From Prinsepia uniflora (Eukaryota > Streptophyta > Magnoliopsida > Rosales > Rosaceae), in assembly GCA_032719365.1 (NCBI GenBank), contig CM064862.1, forward strand, positions 54,589,840 to 54,653,839: a DNA stretch of 64,000 nucleotides. Reading direction: 5' to 3'. Positions 31,738 to 44,200 of the stretch are shown here, in pieces. How positions within the stretch are numbered: the stretch's first letter is position 1; each line of letters starts with the position of its first letter. A program made the translations under genes and the position numbers. Below the pieces are notes generated by a model that ran no database searches, had not been told where the DNA came from, and saw only the letters and a program-made list of their open reading frames with translations.

Positions 31738-32177
31738 GGTGATGGCTAGTTTCCATTTCCTTCCTTTTTCGGCCACTACCCACCGATGGCCCTACACATA
31801 CGCATATCCTCTATTTAAATAGTCACTAAGTCGGTGAAGGAAAGGGGAGGGAAATCTTCAAGAATTTTCTAGAACAATCACACATGATTCACATGCCACT
31901 TTGAAAAATTACAAAATTACCCTTTTGGTTCAAAATTACTAAATTGCCCTTGCATATTTTTGACCTAAAACAAGTGTATCCAAACTCTGTTTTTGGCACG
32001 CCACCTGTCTATGTTCTTAAGTCGTAGAGACCTTCGTAACAGTCCTTTCAATTTACCTACAAGATGTCCTGATAAAAAAATCAACCTTTTGACACTTGGT
32101 CAAAAAGTCAACTCTTTGATTTTCAGTGGCAAAATCGTATGTTTAACTCTTTTTTTTCAAATATCTGGGGTGTTACA
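31091..32177 (-). mobile_element. L6: truncated long-LTR copy
   Basis: The minus strand begins TGTAACACCCCAGATA at 32177. It holds the family's 5' blocks (GACAGGTGGCGTGCC at about 31995-32012 and AAAGTTGACTTTTT-like sequence near 32100). The left limit is approximate. A (CT)16 run lies at 31703-31735. The short frames here are shadows. Confidence 0.6.
31703..31735. repeat. (CT)n microsatellite
   Basis: An uninterrupted run of about 16 CT units lies inside L6. Confidence 0.95.
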
Positions 32178-33517
32178 AACAGAGAGAGTGAGAAATACTA
32201 GAACAAACAAAGGGAACATACCAGCAAAATTGGAACAAACCCTTGTTTCCAATGCAAGAAACTAGAACGCAGGAGGAGGAAACAATAGCAGAAAATGGCT
32301 GGAATAGCCACCCTAACTCAAAAAACTACCCAAACCCCTATTGCCTTGAAATTCAACTTTCGATTTTTGACTTTGAAGCATGAGATAAACTTTACCAGTG
32401 TGAACCTTGAATGCCTGCGAGTAAAACCATATCAAATTGGAAAAGAAAAGACGTGGGAAACAACCTAGAATCGTGCTTGAACCCAGGCCAAAACTTCCAA
32501 GCCATTACCCGAGAAATTAAGGTAAGGTTTTCCAATTTAAGATTGAGTTCAAGTTTTTGACGTTGAGTAGATCAGTTTTTATGTTTATAACGTGAAATTT
32601 GGTTGAAATCAAGTTGGATAGGATTCAAATACCATTTATAGCATCATGACTCAGTTCAGACAACCGGGTCGACTAGGCTCAAGTTAGTAGGCGAGTACTG
32701 CCTGCAGTCGTAGTTGCAGCACGTGTTGGGATTTCGTGGTCGTCCACCACCATGTGGCGGCCCGTGGAACTCCTCTCGAGCTCTGGTTAACTTGGAGTTT
32801 CACATTTTTGCAATTACGAATCTGTTAGGGCACGCTTCGAATCAATCAGACATCGTTTAGGGATAGCTCTGGGTATCCGAAGTGGTGGTGTTTCTAGAAA
32901 AATCATATGGGGATCTCCTGTGGTTTTGGGAGCTTGGAATATAGGATCTTTGTATTTTAGGAAGAGCCAAAGATATAGAATTAGGTTTTAGAAAGAGCCA
33001 AAGATATCATATTAAGACTCGGGAAGAGCCAGCGATATCAAAGTACGACTTGAAAAGAGCTAGAGATATCATATATGGACTTGGGAAGAGATGAGGGAAC
33101 TAGAATATCATATTATGGCTTAGAATAAGATTAATGAGTCTCAAGTCGATTTGGTCTTAGACACATAACTATATCAGATTATTGAGGTATGATGTGTTAG
33201 ATGATGGCTAAAAGTTGAAGAAATTGATGTCTTATCTGATTCAATGATTTATGTTGTGGTCAACAGCTAAGATCCGAGTTATCAAACCAAGATATGCTTT
33301 TTCATCAAGGTTAGTAGGTTGGTGTAGAAAATGATCCTGAATTGACAAATTATGATTGGTATTGATCCCTTGTCTAACAAGTGAGATGACAATTCGAGCA
33401 TGTTATAAGGAAGGCTCTGTCAATTTTTTGAAAGTTTCCTCATAATTACATCTTAAAGACTTAAAGGTAATTTTGGAACTTTTTTTTTTTCGGTCAGACG
33501 GGAGTAGGGCCTTTCAC
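32178..33517 (+). mobile_element. L7: long-LTR fragment, 5' end missing
   Basis: The first 600 bases match 37780-38390 in L9 in order and orientation (for example CTTGAAATTCAACTT, TTGAGTAGATCA, TTGGATAGGATTCA). About five tandem units of 30-35 bases containing GGAAGAGCCAAAGATAT follow at 32955-33085. It ends with GGTCAGACGGGAGTAGGGCC (33494-33513), the family's 3' mark, without the terminal GGGTCCTGACA. L6 abuts it head to head. Confidence 0.65.
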
Positions 33518-33599
33518 AATCATCCGGGCCACTACCCAAAACATCAGAAAACCAGTGAAAAACATCAATAATACAAGTTTACTGGATCTCAAGTGCGCC

Positions 33600-33875
33600 C
33601 GAGTCTTTAAACTCAAAACACAATGCGCAATAACCAGGCCTTCCCGGGATATCCGAGTCTTTAAACTCAAAACACAATCACAGGCGTCGGGGGGTATCAT
33701 ATCCGAGTCTTTAAACTCGAAACCATACCGAGTCTTTAAACTCAAAACATCAATCCAGGGCCCTCCCCCCCCCCCCCCCCCTCCCCCCCCGCGTCAATCA
33801 ATCCGAGTCTTTAAACTCAAAACCAGATCCAGTGGGTTTTCTTTTCTTTCCGGGTCTTTAAACCCAAAACCATTT
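33600..33875 (-). repeat. GRGT-TTAAAG-ACYC hairpin array in L8
   Basis: About seven units appear on the plus strand as CGAGTCTTTAAACTC, the last as CGGGTCTTTAAACCC. They have the same arm pairing as in L4. The array is interrupted by a C-rich run (33760-33790). Confidence 0.85.
33760..33790. repeat. Poly-C run
   Basis: A run of 17 C is followed by one T and 8 more C, beside the hairpin array of L8. Confidence 0.95.
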
Positions 33876-35983
33876 TCCATTCAATCAGTGAAAACCACAG
33901 AAAAATCTATCTCCGAATTCGCAACAATGATTCCGTAAGCCGGCATCCGGAACCACTGTCCCGAACCCAAATCCAGACTTCCTTTCCAAACCTCGAAAAC
34001 CAAATCCAAAACAACCTTTCTGAAATCACAAGAACAGGGCTCCAAGCCCGAAAACACTTTCCAAAATCCTTTTACTTTCTTTGCAATCAAATCGTATTTC
34101 AAATCCCGAAATCAAATTATTAAAACTAGGTTCAAATCACAATACCCATAAAAATCTCGTAAAACGTGAAATACCGTAATTTCCTCGAAAAACATGCAAA
34201 AACCATAAACCATCACAATCATAAATCAAGTCATAGAATCAAGTATAGAAAACATATAAAAACATATATGCATGCATCAAGAGTTAGAAAGCAAAGTCGA
34301 CTCACAGACCATTTCGACATCGCCTCGATATGTGCGCACTCACACCGTCTCCGGCCATTTCGCTATCCTTGGCTTTCCCGAACCTGTCCAAAGCCAACAA
34401 CGAGGTTACTAACTACTTCACAAAAGTCCCACTCAAGTCCCATAATTTTCCCGAACTTCTAAGTGTACTTTAAACGGGACGCTAAACCTTCGATCCCGCA
34501 GAACTAACCCGAAACTAAGTCCGATCGTCCCGACACTTATCCCAAAAGATTCGTTACAACAAATAGACTAAAAACCTAGTTGGAAGTTTTCCCAGAAAAG
34601 CCACCATACGCCCCCATGTGCCGCCCAAAGTGGCTGCGCGTGGGCCTCACGCGCCTGCACACAGGGTCATCTTCAACCTCTGGCCAACCGGTTCAACTAA
34701 ACCGAACCGGCGTGACCGGTTCTCCCTCAATACCTGTCCAATTCCACTCCAATCAATCCCATTAGCTTTGTCCTTGCCTAAGCAATCTATTCAAATCCTA
34801 AACTCTAAACATTACAGCCTCTAAACCGTCTTCTTCAAGCTCGAACCAAAACTGTCCGAAACCTCTATTTCGGTTCCCGGCCAACCAAGCAATCCCCCAT
34901 CACGGCTTCGAGTTTAAATGACTACTAGGACCCTACTAAGTCTCACAGAACTCACAAAATCCCTCGACTCAGCCCCAAAAGCCACGACTTTCAAATTGAA
35001 CAAAACGGGAAAAACAGGGGACAGAGAAGACTTACCCTTGCTACGGTCTCCTCCGTGCTCGCCGCCGTATCTTACTGAGTCCACACGACTCCTCTCGAGG
35101 CCCTGAAAATCACCACGTCTCCAATTTGGATGGTTTGATCATCTGGGGTGCACAACCGTGCACGGCGTCCCTGCCTTGTTCTCTGGTTTCCAGTCACGGC
35201 ACACACACACCTACCGTACAAAACCTCACCATGCTACTCTTTCACACTCAATACACCCTTCTTCGATCACTCATTCAAGCTTCAGAACACACAACACACA
35301 CTGTAACCCGATCAATTTCTCTCTCAATCTCACTCTCTGTTTTCCCCCTTCGAACACAAACATGACTAAATCCCACATTTGAACCGTGTAGAAGCCTCTA
35401 GCCAACTGCCACATGTCACAATCATGTGGTCCCAACTCAAAATATCCCATTCAATCCTGGACACTTGTCCTCATCTCTTTTGCACAATTCCCAATGTGAA
35501 AAAAGACCAAAATGCCCTTGAGTAAAAAATTACCATTTTGCCCCTCACCGTTCTAGACCCGTATCTCGCTCGTCCGACGTCCAATGAAAGCATGCCGCCT
35601 GTCGTTGAACTCAGGACGACGAGATCTACCTAACGGTCCTCGGTCTACGTGAAAACCAAGAGTCTAGCAAAAAGTCAACGTTTCCCTCTGTTTAACCAAA
35701 TTACGTTAATGCCCTCAACCTTCCGAACATCATAACTTCCTCCTCGGATGTCGGAATCGGGCGTGCCACCTGTCTACGGACTCGTGACGTCCCAAACTAC
35801 GTCACAGTCATCGGTCAATACCCAATTGATCGTCCAAACTAAAAGTCAACTTTTTGCCCAAACTAGGGGCAAAATCATCATTCTACGCCCAAAGTCCAAC
35901 AGTAACCAACTAACCACCGATTAAACTCCCTAATCTGTTACTAATCACTTCACTAATCCCGACTTCCGGGATGGGTCGTTACA

Positions 35984-37316
35984 CTAGGAGTGCTCAAGGT
36001 TTGGAGAGAGAGAGTTGGAGATAAAACATTGGTTATTGCACTCTAGGGTAGGATGGCTTCTAAGGGTCTGGGTATTGAGCGAGCCTAGAGGCTAGTGCCA
36101 CAATATTTACGAGTGAGTTAGACCTAGAGGCTTTTGATGAGATGCAGTGCCCTCCAAAGGATATAGTATGGCTAGTCATGTTTCTCTTGGATGGTTATAC
36201 ATGCTGATGGTGACAAGCACCATGGATGACGGGCTGGGATGTCCGTATAGTTATTTTTGAGAATTTTTTCTGAGCCACATTATGACCAGGATGCTAGAAA
36301 CGTATAGTTTCTCCGATCATAGTAAGGGGATGTGACTGTTGCTCGGTATGAGTAGAGGTTCCTGGATTTGTTTCTATTTATGTTGGTATTAGTGGCAAAT
36401 GAGGTAGACAATAAGTGTTAGCAATTTAAGCTCGGACTAAGAGACGAGACTAATCTCATGGTCATATACTTCTCACAGGGACTAGTCAGATGCTATCACT
36501 AGGATAAAGATGAGTTTACTAGTGCAACAACAATATGTAAGTTCTGAACGACACCGGGAGTGTTAGCTCTTAGACCATCATGTCAAGGAGCCCCGAATAG
36601 AGATAGTTTCAGCTCCAAATTTTCTGGGAGTACCCAATCAGGTTCGGGCAGTAGTGGAGCTAGAGATAAAGGTTCTTGAGGTTTTGTGACTAGGTTATTC
36701 GAATTTTGCAAAGCATTACTCTGCAGGATCTTGAGACTACTCGAACTTTGTAGAAGTATTACTCCATAGGATCCCAAGACTACTTGAACGTTGCAGGATT
36801 CTACAAGATCCCCAGACTATTTACATGTAGCACAGGTTTTCCAGACGGCTCCATTTCGGGGTGATTACCAGGCAGCAAAAGCTTGGAGTATTTTTCTAGA
36901 TAGTTGTGACTCGGGGAATTCCCAATCGGTCGATAGTTGTGACTCGAGGAAGTCCCATTTGGTCGGCTCGTATAGTGTGCGGTAGCTTGGGTAAGTTCCA
37001 CCGTGTCAACTCGTCTATTACGCTATGGCTTGGAAGAATTGGGGATTGATTGAGATTTTTGTATCGTATTTTATGTCCAGGTAGTTTGAAACGGAAATGA
37101 AATCGTAAAAACTCTTGGGAAAATTACCCCTACATATTATAATATGAATTGGCTCGATAAGGTACAAGCTACAGCTTGAGATAACGGTTACTGCACCGAT
37201 ATCGAGGTTAAAGTCACATTAGTGAAGACGCAAAAGGACCCGAGAAGTTGTCGGAGGTTGACTCTTGATCTACATTGAGTAAATTTAATTGATGAAATTT
37301 CTTTAAGTAGGGTAAG
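35984..37316 (+). pseudogene. Gag remnant and 3' end of a Del/Tekay-like element
   Basis: A broken plus-strand frame around 36320-36470 reads GDVTVARYE, stop, RFLDLFLFMLVLVANEVDNK, C, stop, QFKLGLRDETNLM. This matches the core of plant Ty3 gag (MTVAEYE ... ANE ... F..GLR). Downstream (36660-36990) are short direct repeats around GACTACTCGAACTTTG-like and AGTTGTGACTCG blocks. At 37290-37316 TTTCTTTAAGTAGGGTAAG resembles the family's polypurine tract and abuts L9. Protease through integrase is missing. Confidence 0.6.
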
Positions 37317-38395
37317 TTGTACCGACCCGGCCCAAAATTTTTGACTAAATTGAAAAAGGGCAATTTTGTCCTCAACTTTATAAGAGAGTTGAAAGTCAAA
37401 TTGTGTTTCGAAATACTTTTGGAAGTTTTCCTTGAACCAGTGTATGGGTCTCGAGTTTATGAGTTGGTAGACAAGAAACACGTTGAACTTGGGATCGGTA
37501 TGTCTAATTTACGAGTCTAGAAAGGTTTTACGAGATATGTTTAAGTGTAACGAATTTTAAGTTCTAGTTGTTGTGGGTAAAAATTTGATGGGTCACTAGG
37601 TGTTTGTGGATTATAAGTTCAATGGTGAAAAGTGTCACCTTGAATCGATGTTATTGGTTGAATCAGAGGTTCCATTTATGTGCCTTGGGGTGTACTTGCA
37701 AATAAAAATTGAAGGGAAATAATGGGGGAACAATTTCCTTGTTTTGGGAATAGGAAAGGGAACGAAAAGAAAATAGAGAAGAAAAGAGAGAATGAGGAAT
37801 ATAGGAACAAACATAGGGAACAGAGCAAGAAACTTCGAACAAAACCCATGTTCCTATGCATGAACTAGAACATGAGAGGAAGAAATAAAAGCAAAAGACT
37901 GTTGGAACAGCCACCCCAACTCGGAACAACAACCAAACCTATGCTACCTTGAAATTCAACTTACAATTTCTGACATTTATCAGGAGACCATGCTTACTAG
38001 TGTGATCCTTGAATCCTTGTGAGCAAAACCAACTCAAATTGGAAGAAAAATACATGGGAAATAGTCCATAACTATGCTTGAACCCACCTCGAAACTTCTA
38101 AGTCATTTTTCCAAGAATCGAGGTAAAGGTTTTCTAGTTTTAAGATTGAATTCAAGTTTCTAACGTTGAGTAGATCATTTTTTTTTTGTGTAGAATGTGA
38201 AATTTGGTTGACAATCGAGTTGGATAGGATTCAGGTACCATTTATAGCATCCCGACTTGGTTCAGTCAACTGAGTTGACCTAGATCAAGGTAGCAGACAA
38301 GTACCACCTACAATCACACCTGCAGGCACATGAGGGGATTTCCCAGTCGTCCATCGACGCATGGTGGTGCATGGAGCCCCTCCCCGAGAACTGAT
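37317..38395 (+). mobile_element. L9: long-LTR copy, 5' third only
   Basis: It starts TGTACCGACCCGGCCC after the polypurine-like tract. The region 37780-38390 is homologous to L7. It stops where copia RT sequence begins near 38396. Lysine-rich and purine-rich stretches at 37740-37800 give only shadow frames. Confidence 0.65.
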
Positions 38396-39454
38396 CAACA
38401 TGTGTAAAAAGGAAGATGAAAGGTGATGGATCCAAAAATAAGTATAAGGCGAGGCTTGTTGTCAGAGGTTATAAGCAAAAAGAAGGCTTGGAATATTTTG
38501 ATACATACTCGATAGTTACAAGTATAACATCCATTAGAATGTTGATTGCAGCCGCTGCTTTTCATAATCTTGAAATACATTGAACGGATGTTAAAACGAC
38601 TTTTCTAATTGGTGATTTAGAAGAGGTGATTTATATGGAACAACCTGAAGGATTCATTGTTCCTGAAAAAGAAAAGAGAGTATGTAGCCTTGTTAAGTCT
38701 CTATATGGCTCAAAGAAAGCACCAAAGCAATGTCATTTGAACTTTGACAATGCAATGATGTTAAATGGATTCACAATCAATTAGTTTGATAAATTTTTCT
38801 ACACAAAGGTCACACCAAATGAGTACATCATTGGATTTCTTTATGTAGACGACATGCTTATTATTAGTAGTAATAACGGGAGTTGCAGATGTTATTCTAA
38901 GAATTAATATTTCAAGAACTCCTAGTGGATTAATATTGTCTCAATCACATTATATTGAGAAAATACTCGCCAAGTTTGGAAAGTATGATAATAATCCAGC
39001 AAAAACTCCATATGAAGGTAATTTTCAATTAATGAAAAATACGGTCAAGACATATCACAAGTTGAATATGCACGTATAATTGGCAGTTTCATATATGTCA
39101 CAAACTGCAATTATCCTGACTTTGTCCAGACTTTGCTCACTTAGTTAATAAATTGAGTAGATTTTCAAGTAATCCTGAAAGAGATCATAGGAAAGTCATA
39201 GCTAGGGTTCTTAGGTATTTGAACTATACCTAGAATTATGAGTTTCACTATTCAAGATATCCATATGTGTTAGAAGGTTACATAAATGAGAACTGGATAT
39301 CAAACGAAACTCAAACTCCACAAATGGATATGTCTTCACATCAGGTGGTGCAACGATCTCTTAGAAATCAACTAAGCAAACATGTATAACTAGATTCACT
39401 ATGGAATCTGAATTTATCACTGTAGATAAAGTTGTAGAAGAAGCTGAATGGTTT
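38396..39454 (+). pseudogene. Ty1/copia reverse transcriptase and RNase H, part 1
   Basis: Plus-strand pieces read KYKARLVVRGYKQKEGLEYF, RMLIAAAAFHNLEIH, YMEQPEGFIVP, LVKSLYGSKKAPKQ and IIGFLYVDDMLII (the YVDD catalytic box). They are followed by HYIEKILAKFGKYD, IIGSFIYVT and the ESEFITVDKVVEEAEWF stretch of RNase H. At least five stops or frame breaks and a gap after the YVDD box show it is dead. The start of pol, gag and a 5' LTR are not seen. It stops in RNase H where L10 is inserted and resumes at 42247. Confidence 0.9.
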
Positions 39455-40619
39455 TGTAACACCCCGAAAATTCGAGGATTTTAATATTGTAATTTAATGT
39501 ATGAATTGACGTTTTTACCCTTGTGAATGGTATGGCCAAATTGTTGACTTTTTTATTAGTGGGTCAAATGGACATTGACCAGTGACCGTGACGTAGTTCG
39601 GGACGTCACGAGTTCATAGACAGGTGGCACGTCCAATTTGGACGATCGAGGAAAAAGTTATGACTATCGGAAGTTCAGGGGCATTACCGTAATTTGGACT
39701 TCAGGGGTGAAAATGTTGACTTTTCGTTTGACAACTAATTTTCACATGACTCAAGGACCGTTAGGTAGGTCTCGATGTCCTGAGTCCGTAGACAGGCGGC
39801 ACGCCGAAATCGGACTTCGTACGAGGAAGTTATGGTCAGAAACGTGAAATCGGGAGGTTCACGTCTCGGTTATCGTGTCGAATATTTTATTCTGATATTT
39901 TGATTGGAGGACACCTAGTGAGTGACAAGTGTCACCACCCATTGGTTAGATTGGATCAAGCTCCACTAAGCATTTATTTAGGATTTAATCTACCTTTCAA
40001 TCTCAGCCTTTGATCTGAAAACCTCCAGATCTAATCTCATCCATTGATCTCATCCCTGAGATCTAATCTGGACCGTCCATTCCCTTGATCAGCTTTCCCT
40101 CCATTTCTATATATTTTCTCACCCGACACCCTCACACACTGTCCATTAATCCAACACATACGCATTACGCCCATTCTCTGTATCTGTGTGTTGCTAGACT
40201 CACGGAGGAGGACTGAGGCACGACGGTGAGCGGCGGTGGACGGCGGCGAGGTAGGGAAATCCTAAAAACCCGAAACGGTTTTAAAAACTCAAAACTTGAA
40301 ATTTGATTTCCAACGTGTAACTTTGGTTGCTGTTTACCCTAATCAATTCTATGGACTATTAGGAACCTTTTGGGCTCGAGTTCGTGACCGGAGGTAGCCT
40401 GAACGGAGTACAAACGACGACGGGAGAACCGGGTCTGGTCATCGAGGTAAGCCTTTGATCCTGTCTGTGTTTGTCGATTTTAATTAGCTAGAACCCTTTC
40501 TGAGATTGAGACGAGCATCTAGGAACAAACTAGGACTGAAATGGTTGAGAATTGAAGAAATGTTGACCGGGTCATGATCGCGGGTCTGATCGACCCGAGT
40601 TGCAGAGATACAAGTCAAC

Positions 40620-40960
40620 CCGTCTGAGGACAGAGGTGATGACGTGGCACCCTGTCAGACCTGTCAGGTGACGTGGACCAATCATGAGCCGACACGTGTC
40701 ACATGTCAATGCACAGTCAGCACTGACATGTCAGTGACATGGCCCAATCAGGGACTGCCACGTGTCACTCACATGTTAGTGACGTGGACCAGTGCCGTAC
40801 TGACACGTGGCACATGTCAGATCTGACACGTGCCCTGACAGATCAGTGAGGTGGACCAATCGGGTGTTGACACGTGGCACCTGTCAGAGTCTGACATGTC
40901 AGACCTGACAGCTGTCAGATGACGTCAGCAGTGACGTCAGCGATGACGTCAGCATAGACT
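40620..40960 (+). repeat. TGACRTGKC-rich palindromic repeats in L10
   Basis: A stretch of about 340 bases is built from variants of ACGTGGACCAATC, GACACGTGTCAC, CTGACATGTCAG and finally GACGTCAGC repeats. A similar GACGTCAGC/TGACACGTG stretch is in L3 at 5955-6120, inverted. Confidence 0.8.
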
Positions 40961-41587
40961 GTTCCTGCGTTGACCGACGCGTTGACCAGCGCGTGGGGGC
41001 GCGTGTGAACAGTGTTTTTGGTGGGACCACCACCATTCTTTAGGTTTCGACGATCTGGATCCAATGGCGGTGGTTTCGGGTCGATCGGAGATCATTAAGT
41101 TGGTCAAAATGAGGTTTATTGCCTCAGGAAGCACGTTCGGGCGGCTTTGCCAGGCCGGTTTCGGTCTAGGTTTCATGGTTAAATGTTAGGGGTTTGTATT
41201 GACCTTTACGTATACTTTGGATATGACAGGGATTGTACAATTGTACCAGAACGAGGGTATACGTTCAGTTTTCAGCAGGATTGTACTGTGAGTGGGCCGT
41301 TTTCTTAAACCCTTGCGTGCATAAATGTTTTCCGGTTTATTATACATATTCACATGCTAAAAACAAATAATGGTTTTGATGATATGGAAATTATGGTTAT
41401 GGCACATTTCACGGTATTTGGGCCTGAGACCCGTCTGATGAAACTTAAAGATTGGTTGGATTTTATCTATGTGTATATATATGCTTTGCATGTGGATATC
41501 AATAAAATGTATTTGGTACTGCACTGTATAGATCCATTCATGTGATATTGTCTCCTCCGGATGAGGTACCCGGAGTGGTCACGGACG

Positions 41588-41741
41588 TCTAGAACGTCCA
41601 ACGTCTATGACGCTAAGCATCGGGGATGCTGTACCCGAACGGGGTTCGGGGATTGAACTTGGAATTGAGACCCGAGTGGCACGCGTAGCCTTGTGATTGT
41701 GACCTTATTAGACGTCAGGGACGTCAGACATCGGGGATGTC
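41588..41741 (+). repeat. 6-3-6 hairpin array in L10
   Basis: The perfect hairpins are AGCATC-GGG-GATGCT (41616-41630), CCCGAAC-GGG-GTTCGGG (41634-41650), GACGTC-AGG-GACGTC (41711-41725) and GACATC-GGG-GATGTC (41727-41741). A looser GGACGT...ACGTCC pair lies at the start. Stems differ but arms remain complementary; loops are NGG. Confidence 0.88.
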
Positions 41742-42246
41742 GGGATTGGAGTGTATGGTGCAATGGCTAAAATTATGTTATGGTTTTAATTATATGCCTT
41801 ATGGTTCATATTATATGATTGATGGTTTAAAATTCTGATGCATGCATGTTTGAAAAACGGAGGGGTAAAGTATATATTTTGCTTACTAAACGATTTAATA
41901 AACTTGAGTTTTGGTCCACTCACCCTTAATGTTTTGGTAACCCCTCCAGGTCGTGCTAATGAGGTAGAGGAGGAACCTGAGGCTGAGGCATAGATCCACT
42001 TCTGCGTACCTGAACCCCTGTTGGGCGGTGTACCCGCAGGTTTATGTTAGAGTCGTGCTCGCAACTTGTAGTTTAGATTTCATCCCTTGTCTGACATCTG
42101 TTTATTTCGGATTTGATGTAAAACTTTAATTTGGTTTTTATGCATTTGAACGTTTAAGGTTAAAACTGGAACATTATTTTGGGTGTCAGACGGGAGCAGG
42201 GCACGTCCCCATGTGGTCCCAGAGAGGATCGGGGCGGGTCCTGTCA

Positions 42247-42906
42247 GTTCTGTAATTTCTTAGAAGATATTCCAAATTGGCCCAAGCATGTGTCTACTTT
42301 GTGTGTGCACTATGATAGTCAATCGACTAATATAGGAAACAAAATATCATCTATAATGGTAAGCCTTAACACATACATTGAAAACATAATGCCATTAGGC
42401 AACTGCTCTCAAGTAGTATCATTACCATCGACTAGATAAAGTCGTATGAGAGTTCAGCAAATCCATGTATAAAATCTTTGAAAATAAAGCAAGTTTATAT
42501 ATTATCGAGGGGAAGGGGCTAAAGCCTATTTCTTAATAGTTTTCATAATGGACAACCAACCTAGTTGACTGGAGATCCCAAGATCTAAATTCAAAATGGA
42601 CAACTAAATTATGTATAAATATAGCTCGATCATTGTGGGGATTCTTCCTTTGTCTATTCCTATGATGAGACAATGATGCTTTCATCGTGTGAAGATAAGC
42701 TCAAATTTTAATGATTCATATGACCTAGAAATCTAAGTGGGGTATAACAAGATACTTTTAATAGGAATACACATATATCAATGTGAAAAGAGGCCGTTTG
42801 TGTGAAATGAGGTCATTTCTATGGGAGTTGTAAGCCTAAATTCTCCAAAGCACCGATGAACACCGCGAGTGTCCAAGCCGAGATGACACAACAGAGAACC
42901 AAAATT
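42247..42906 (+). pseudogene. Ty1/copia RNase H, part 2, and 3' noncoding end
   Basis: The frame RNFLEDIPNWPKHVSTLCVH then YDSQSTNIGN is the standard continuation of copia RNase H after EAEW. Later codons (SSIMVSLNTYIENIMPLGN) correspond to the usual region near the end of RNase H in shifted frame. The following 400 bases resemble a copia 3' untranslated region. A 3' LTR may start at TGTTAGAAAAAG near 42907 but is not proven. Confidence 0.8.
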
Positions 42907-43243
42907 GTTAGAAAAAGTATTATGTGAGTAAGATTACCTTGTTAGCTAGTAATCCGATCTTATTTCACTACGGAAAGTTCAAGGCCAAAAGCTACAAATC
43001 CCGATGTGGTATCGTTTCGATTAAACTCTCTCAAACATCTACATTATTGTACATTTACATTTTCAGGCTAATTTTCATTCATGCGAGGAATTGATAGAAA
43101 ATTAAACAATTAATTTCTAATAATGTGAATGGAAATTAAAGGACATTTTGTTAGACTGTTATACCTCATTAATAATTTATTCATGATTTTCTAGATATAT
43201 TAAATAAATATATATTTGACATTTAGATAAAAAAAAAATTACA

Positions 43244-43287
<44 letters not shown>

Positions 43288-44200
43288 TAAGGTGCCATTT
43301 GGATTGGAAACATTTGACAATTAAAGCCCATCAAATTGGACTTGGAATTGTGTAGCCCTTACTATTTGGCCTAGAAACCCATGAGCTTGTGGGTACTCGG
43401 TACGCCCGATGACAAAAAACTCGATCCGGCCTGCTATGGGTCGTGGGCTGGCCCGGCCTGCATGTTGACGAGCTGGACTTGGGCTTAGGGTATTCAAACC
43501 CGATAAGCCCGAGCCTGATAAGGCTCGGTAAGCCCAGTCCGACCCACCCATGTAAACCCGACCCATAAACCCGAATATATAAAATAATTATAAATTAAGA
43601 ATTAATACCTAGTCAAATCTTATTACTACTATTTCAACCCAAACCCAAAACTCCAATCCAAGCTCAACCTAGTTTTTATATAAGTGCATGTTTTTATATA
43701 TAGCTCCACATCCCACAGTTCCATTTTTACCGAAAAGGTTACTTGAGTTATTACAATTTGATATAGGAAATTCACCAAATTCACTCTTTTTGACCCATTT
43801 TGACTCTGATACGTTTACTACACTAAGTGATAGTTAGGAGTAGTATAACTCCACAAAGAATCTCGCAGGAGCTAGCCCTTCGGGTAACTCTTCATAGAAC
43901 TTACTACAATTCCAGTAGATTTGTGATTAGTGACCACCTTTCCATGTCTCGACTATGTGGTCAAAAGGTTAAGTTAATTCTCCAAACCCAATAGGACCCC
44001 TCCTTACCTTGTCTCAATATTCAGTAATGATATTTAATCTCAACTCATTCTTTTTTATGGTGACAATTTATGAGGGTATGTAAGAGCATATAAAGTAGAA
44101 TAATCAAATTTAACTTTTGGACAAAGTTAACTAAAAATTTATCCAAAATATCAAAACGAGCATGTTGCAGATTAGATAAATTTAACATAAAATTTAATTT
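42907..44200. other. Intergenic stretch with AT microsatellite and CCCGACCC-rich block
   Basis: No gene is visible. (TA)n lies at 43247-43281. The block 43320-43575 is rich in GCCCGA, GCCCGGCC and AACCCGACCC, a composition seen in dispersed plant repeats; I cannot classify it. The 81-residue minus frame there is not supported. The rest is AT-rich without recognised features. Confidence 0.55.
43247..43281. repeat. (TA)n microsatellite
   Basis: About 17 uninterrupted TA units. Confidence 0.95.

Larger units (their letters stand above)
33518..35983 (-). mobile_element. L8: long-LTR copy, 3' third missing
   Basis: The minus strand starts TGTAACGACCCATCCCGG at 35983. The first third carries the family's doubled block (GACAGGCGGCATG near 35600 and GACAGGTGGCACG near 35770, minus strand). 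The 5' bracket motif is changed to GTGAGTCGAC (plus strand GTCGACTCAC, about 34297). The central array of GAGTTTAAAGACTC units is at 33600-33870. The copy stops inside this domain at the junction with L7. No polypurine tract abuts it. Confidence 0.75.
39455..42246 (+). mobile_element. L10: solo LTR of the long-LTR family, inside copia RNase H
   Basis: This 2792-base LTR begins TGTAACACCCCGAAAATTCG and ends GGGCGGGTCCTGTCA. The bracket motifs are GTGAGTGGGC (41288-41297, one change) and GTCCACTCAC (41914-41923). The copia reading resumes right after it. The target duplication is GTTCT on the right (42247-42251) and GTTT on the left, consistent with one lost base. The region 40620-40960 is dense in TGACA, CTGACATGTCAG and CACGTG-type palindromes. 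Short frames inside are shadows. Confidence 0.92.

Noticed and set aside
31574..31783. 69-residue Arg/Glu-rich minus frame
   Set aside because: It is translated from the (CT)n microsatellite and neighbouring pyrimidine-rich sequence.
43320..43575. Candidate gene or MITE in the CCCGACCC-rich block
   Set aside because: No terminal repeats or target duplication could be found, and the frame has no protein-like features.
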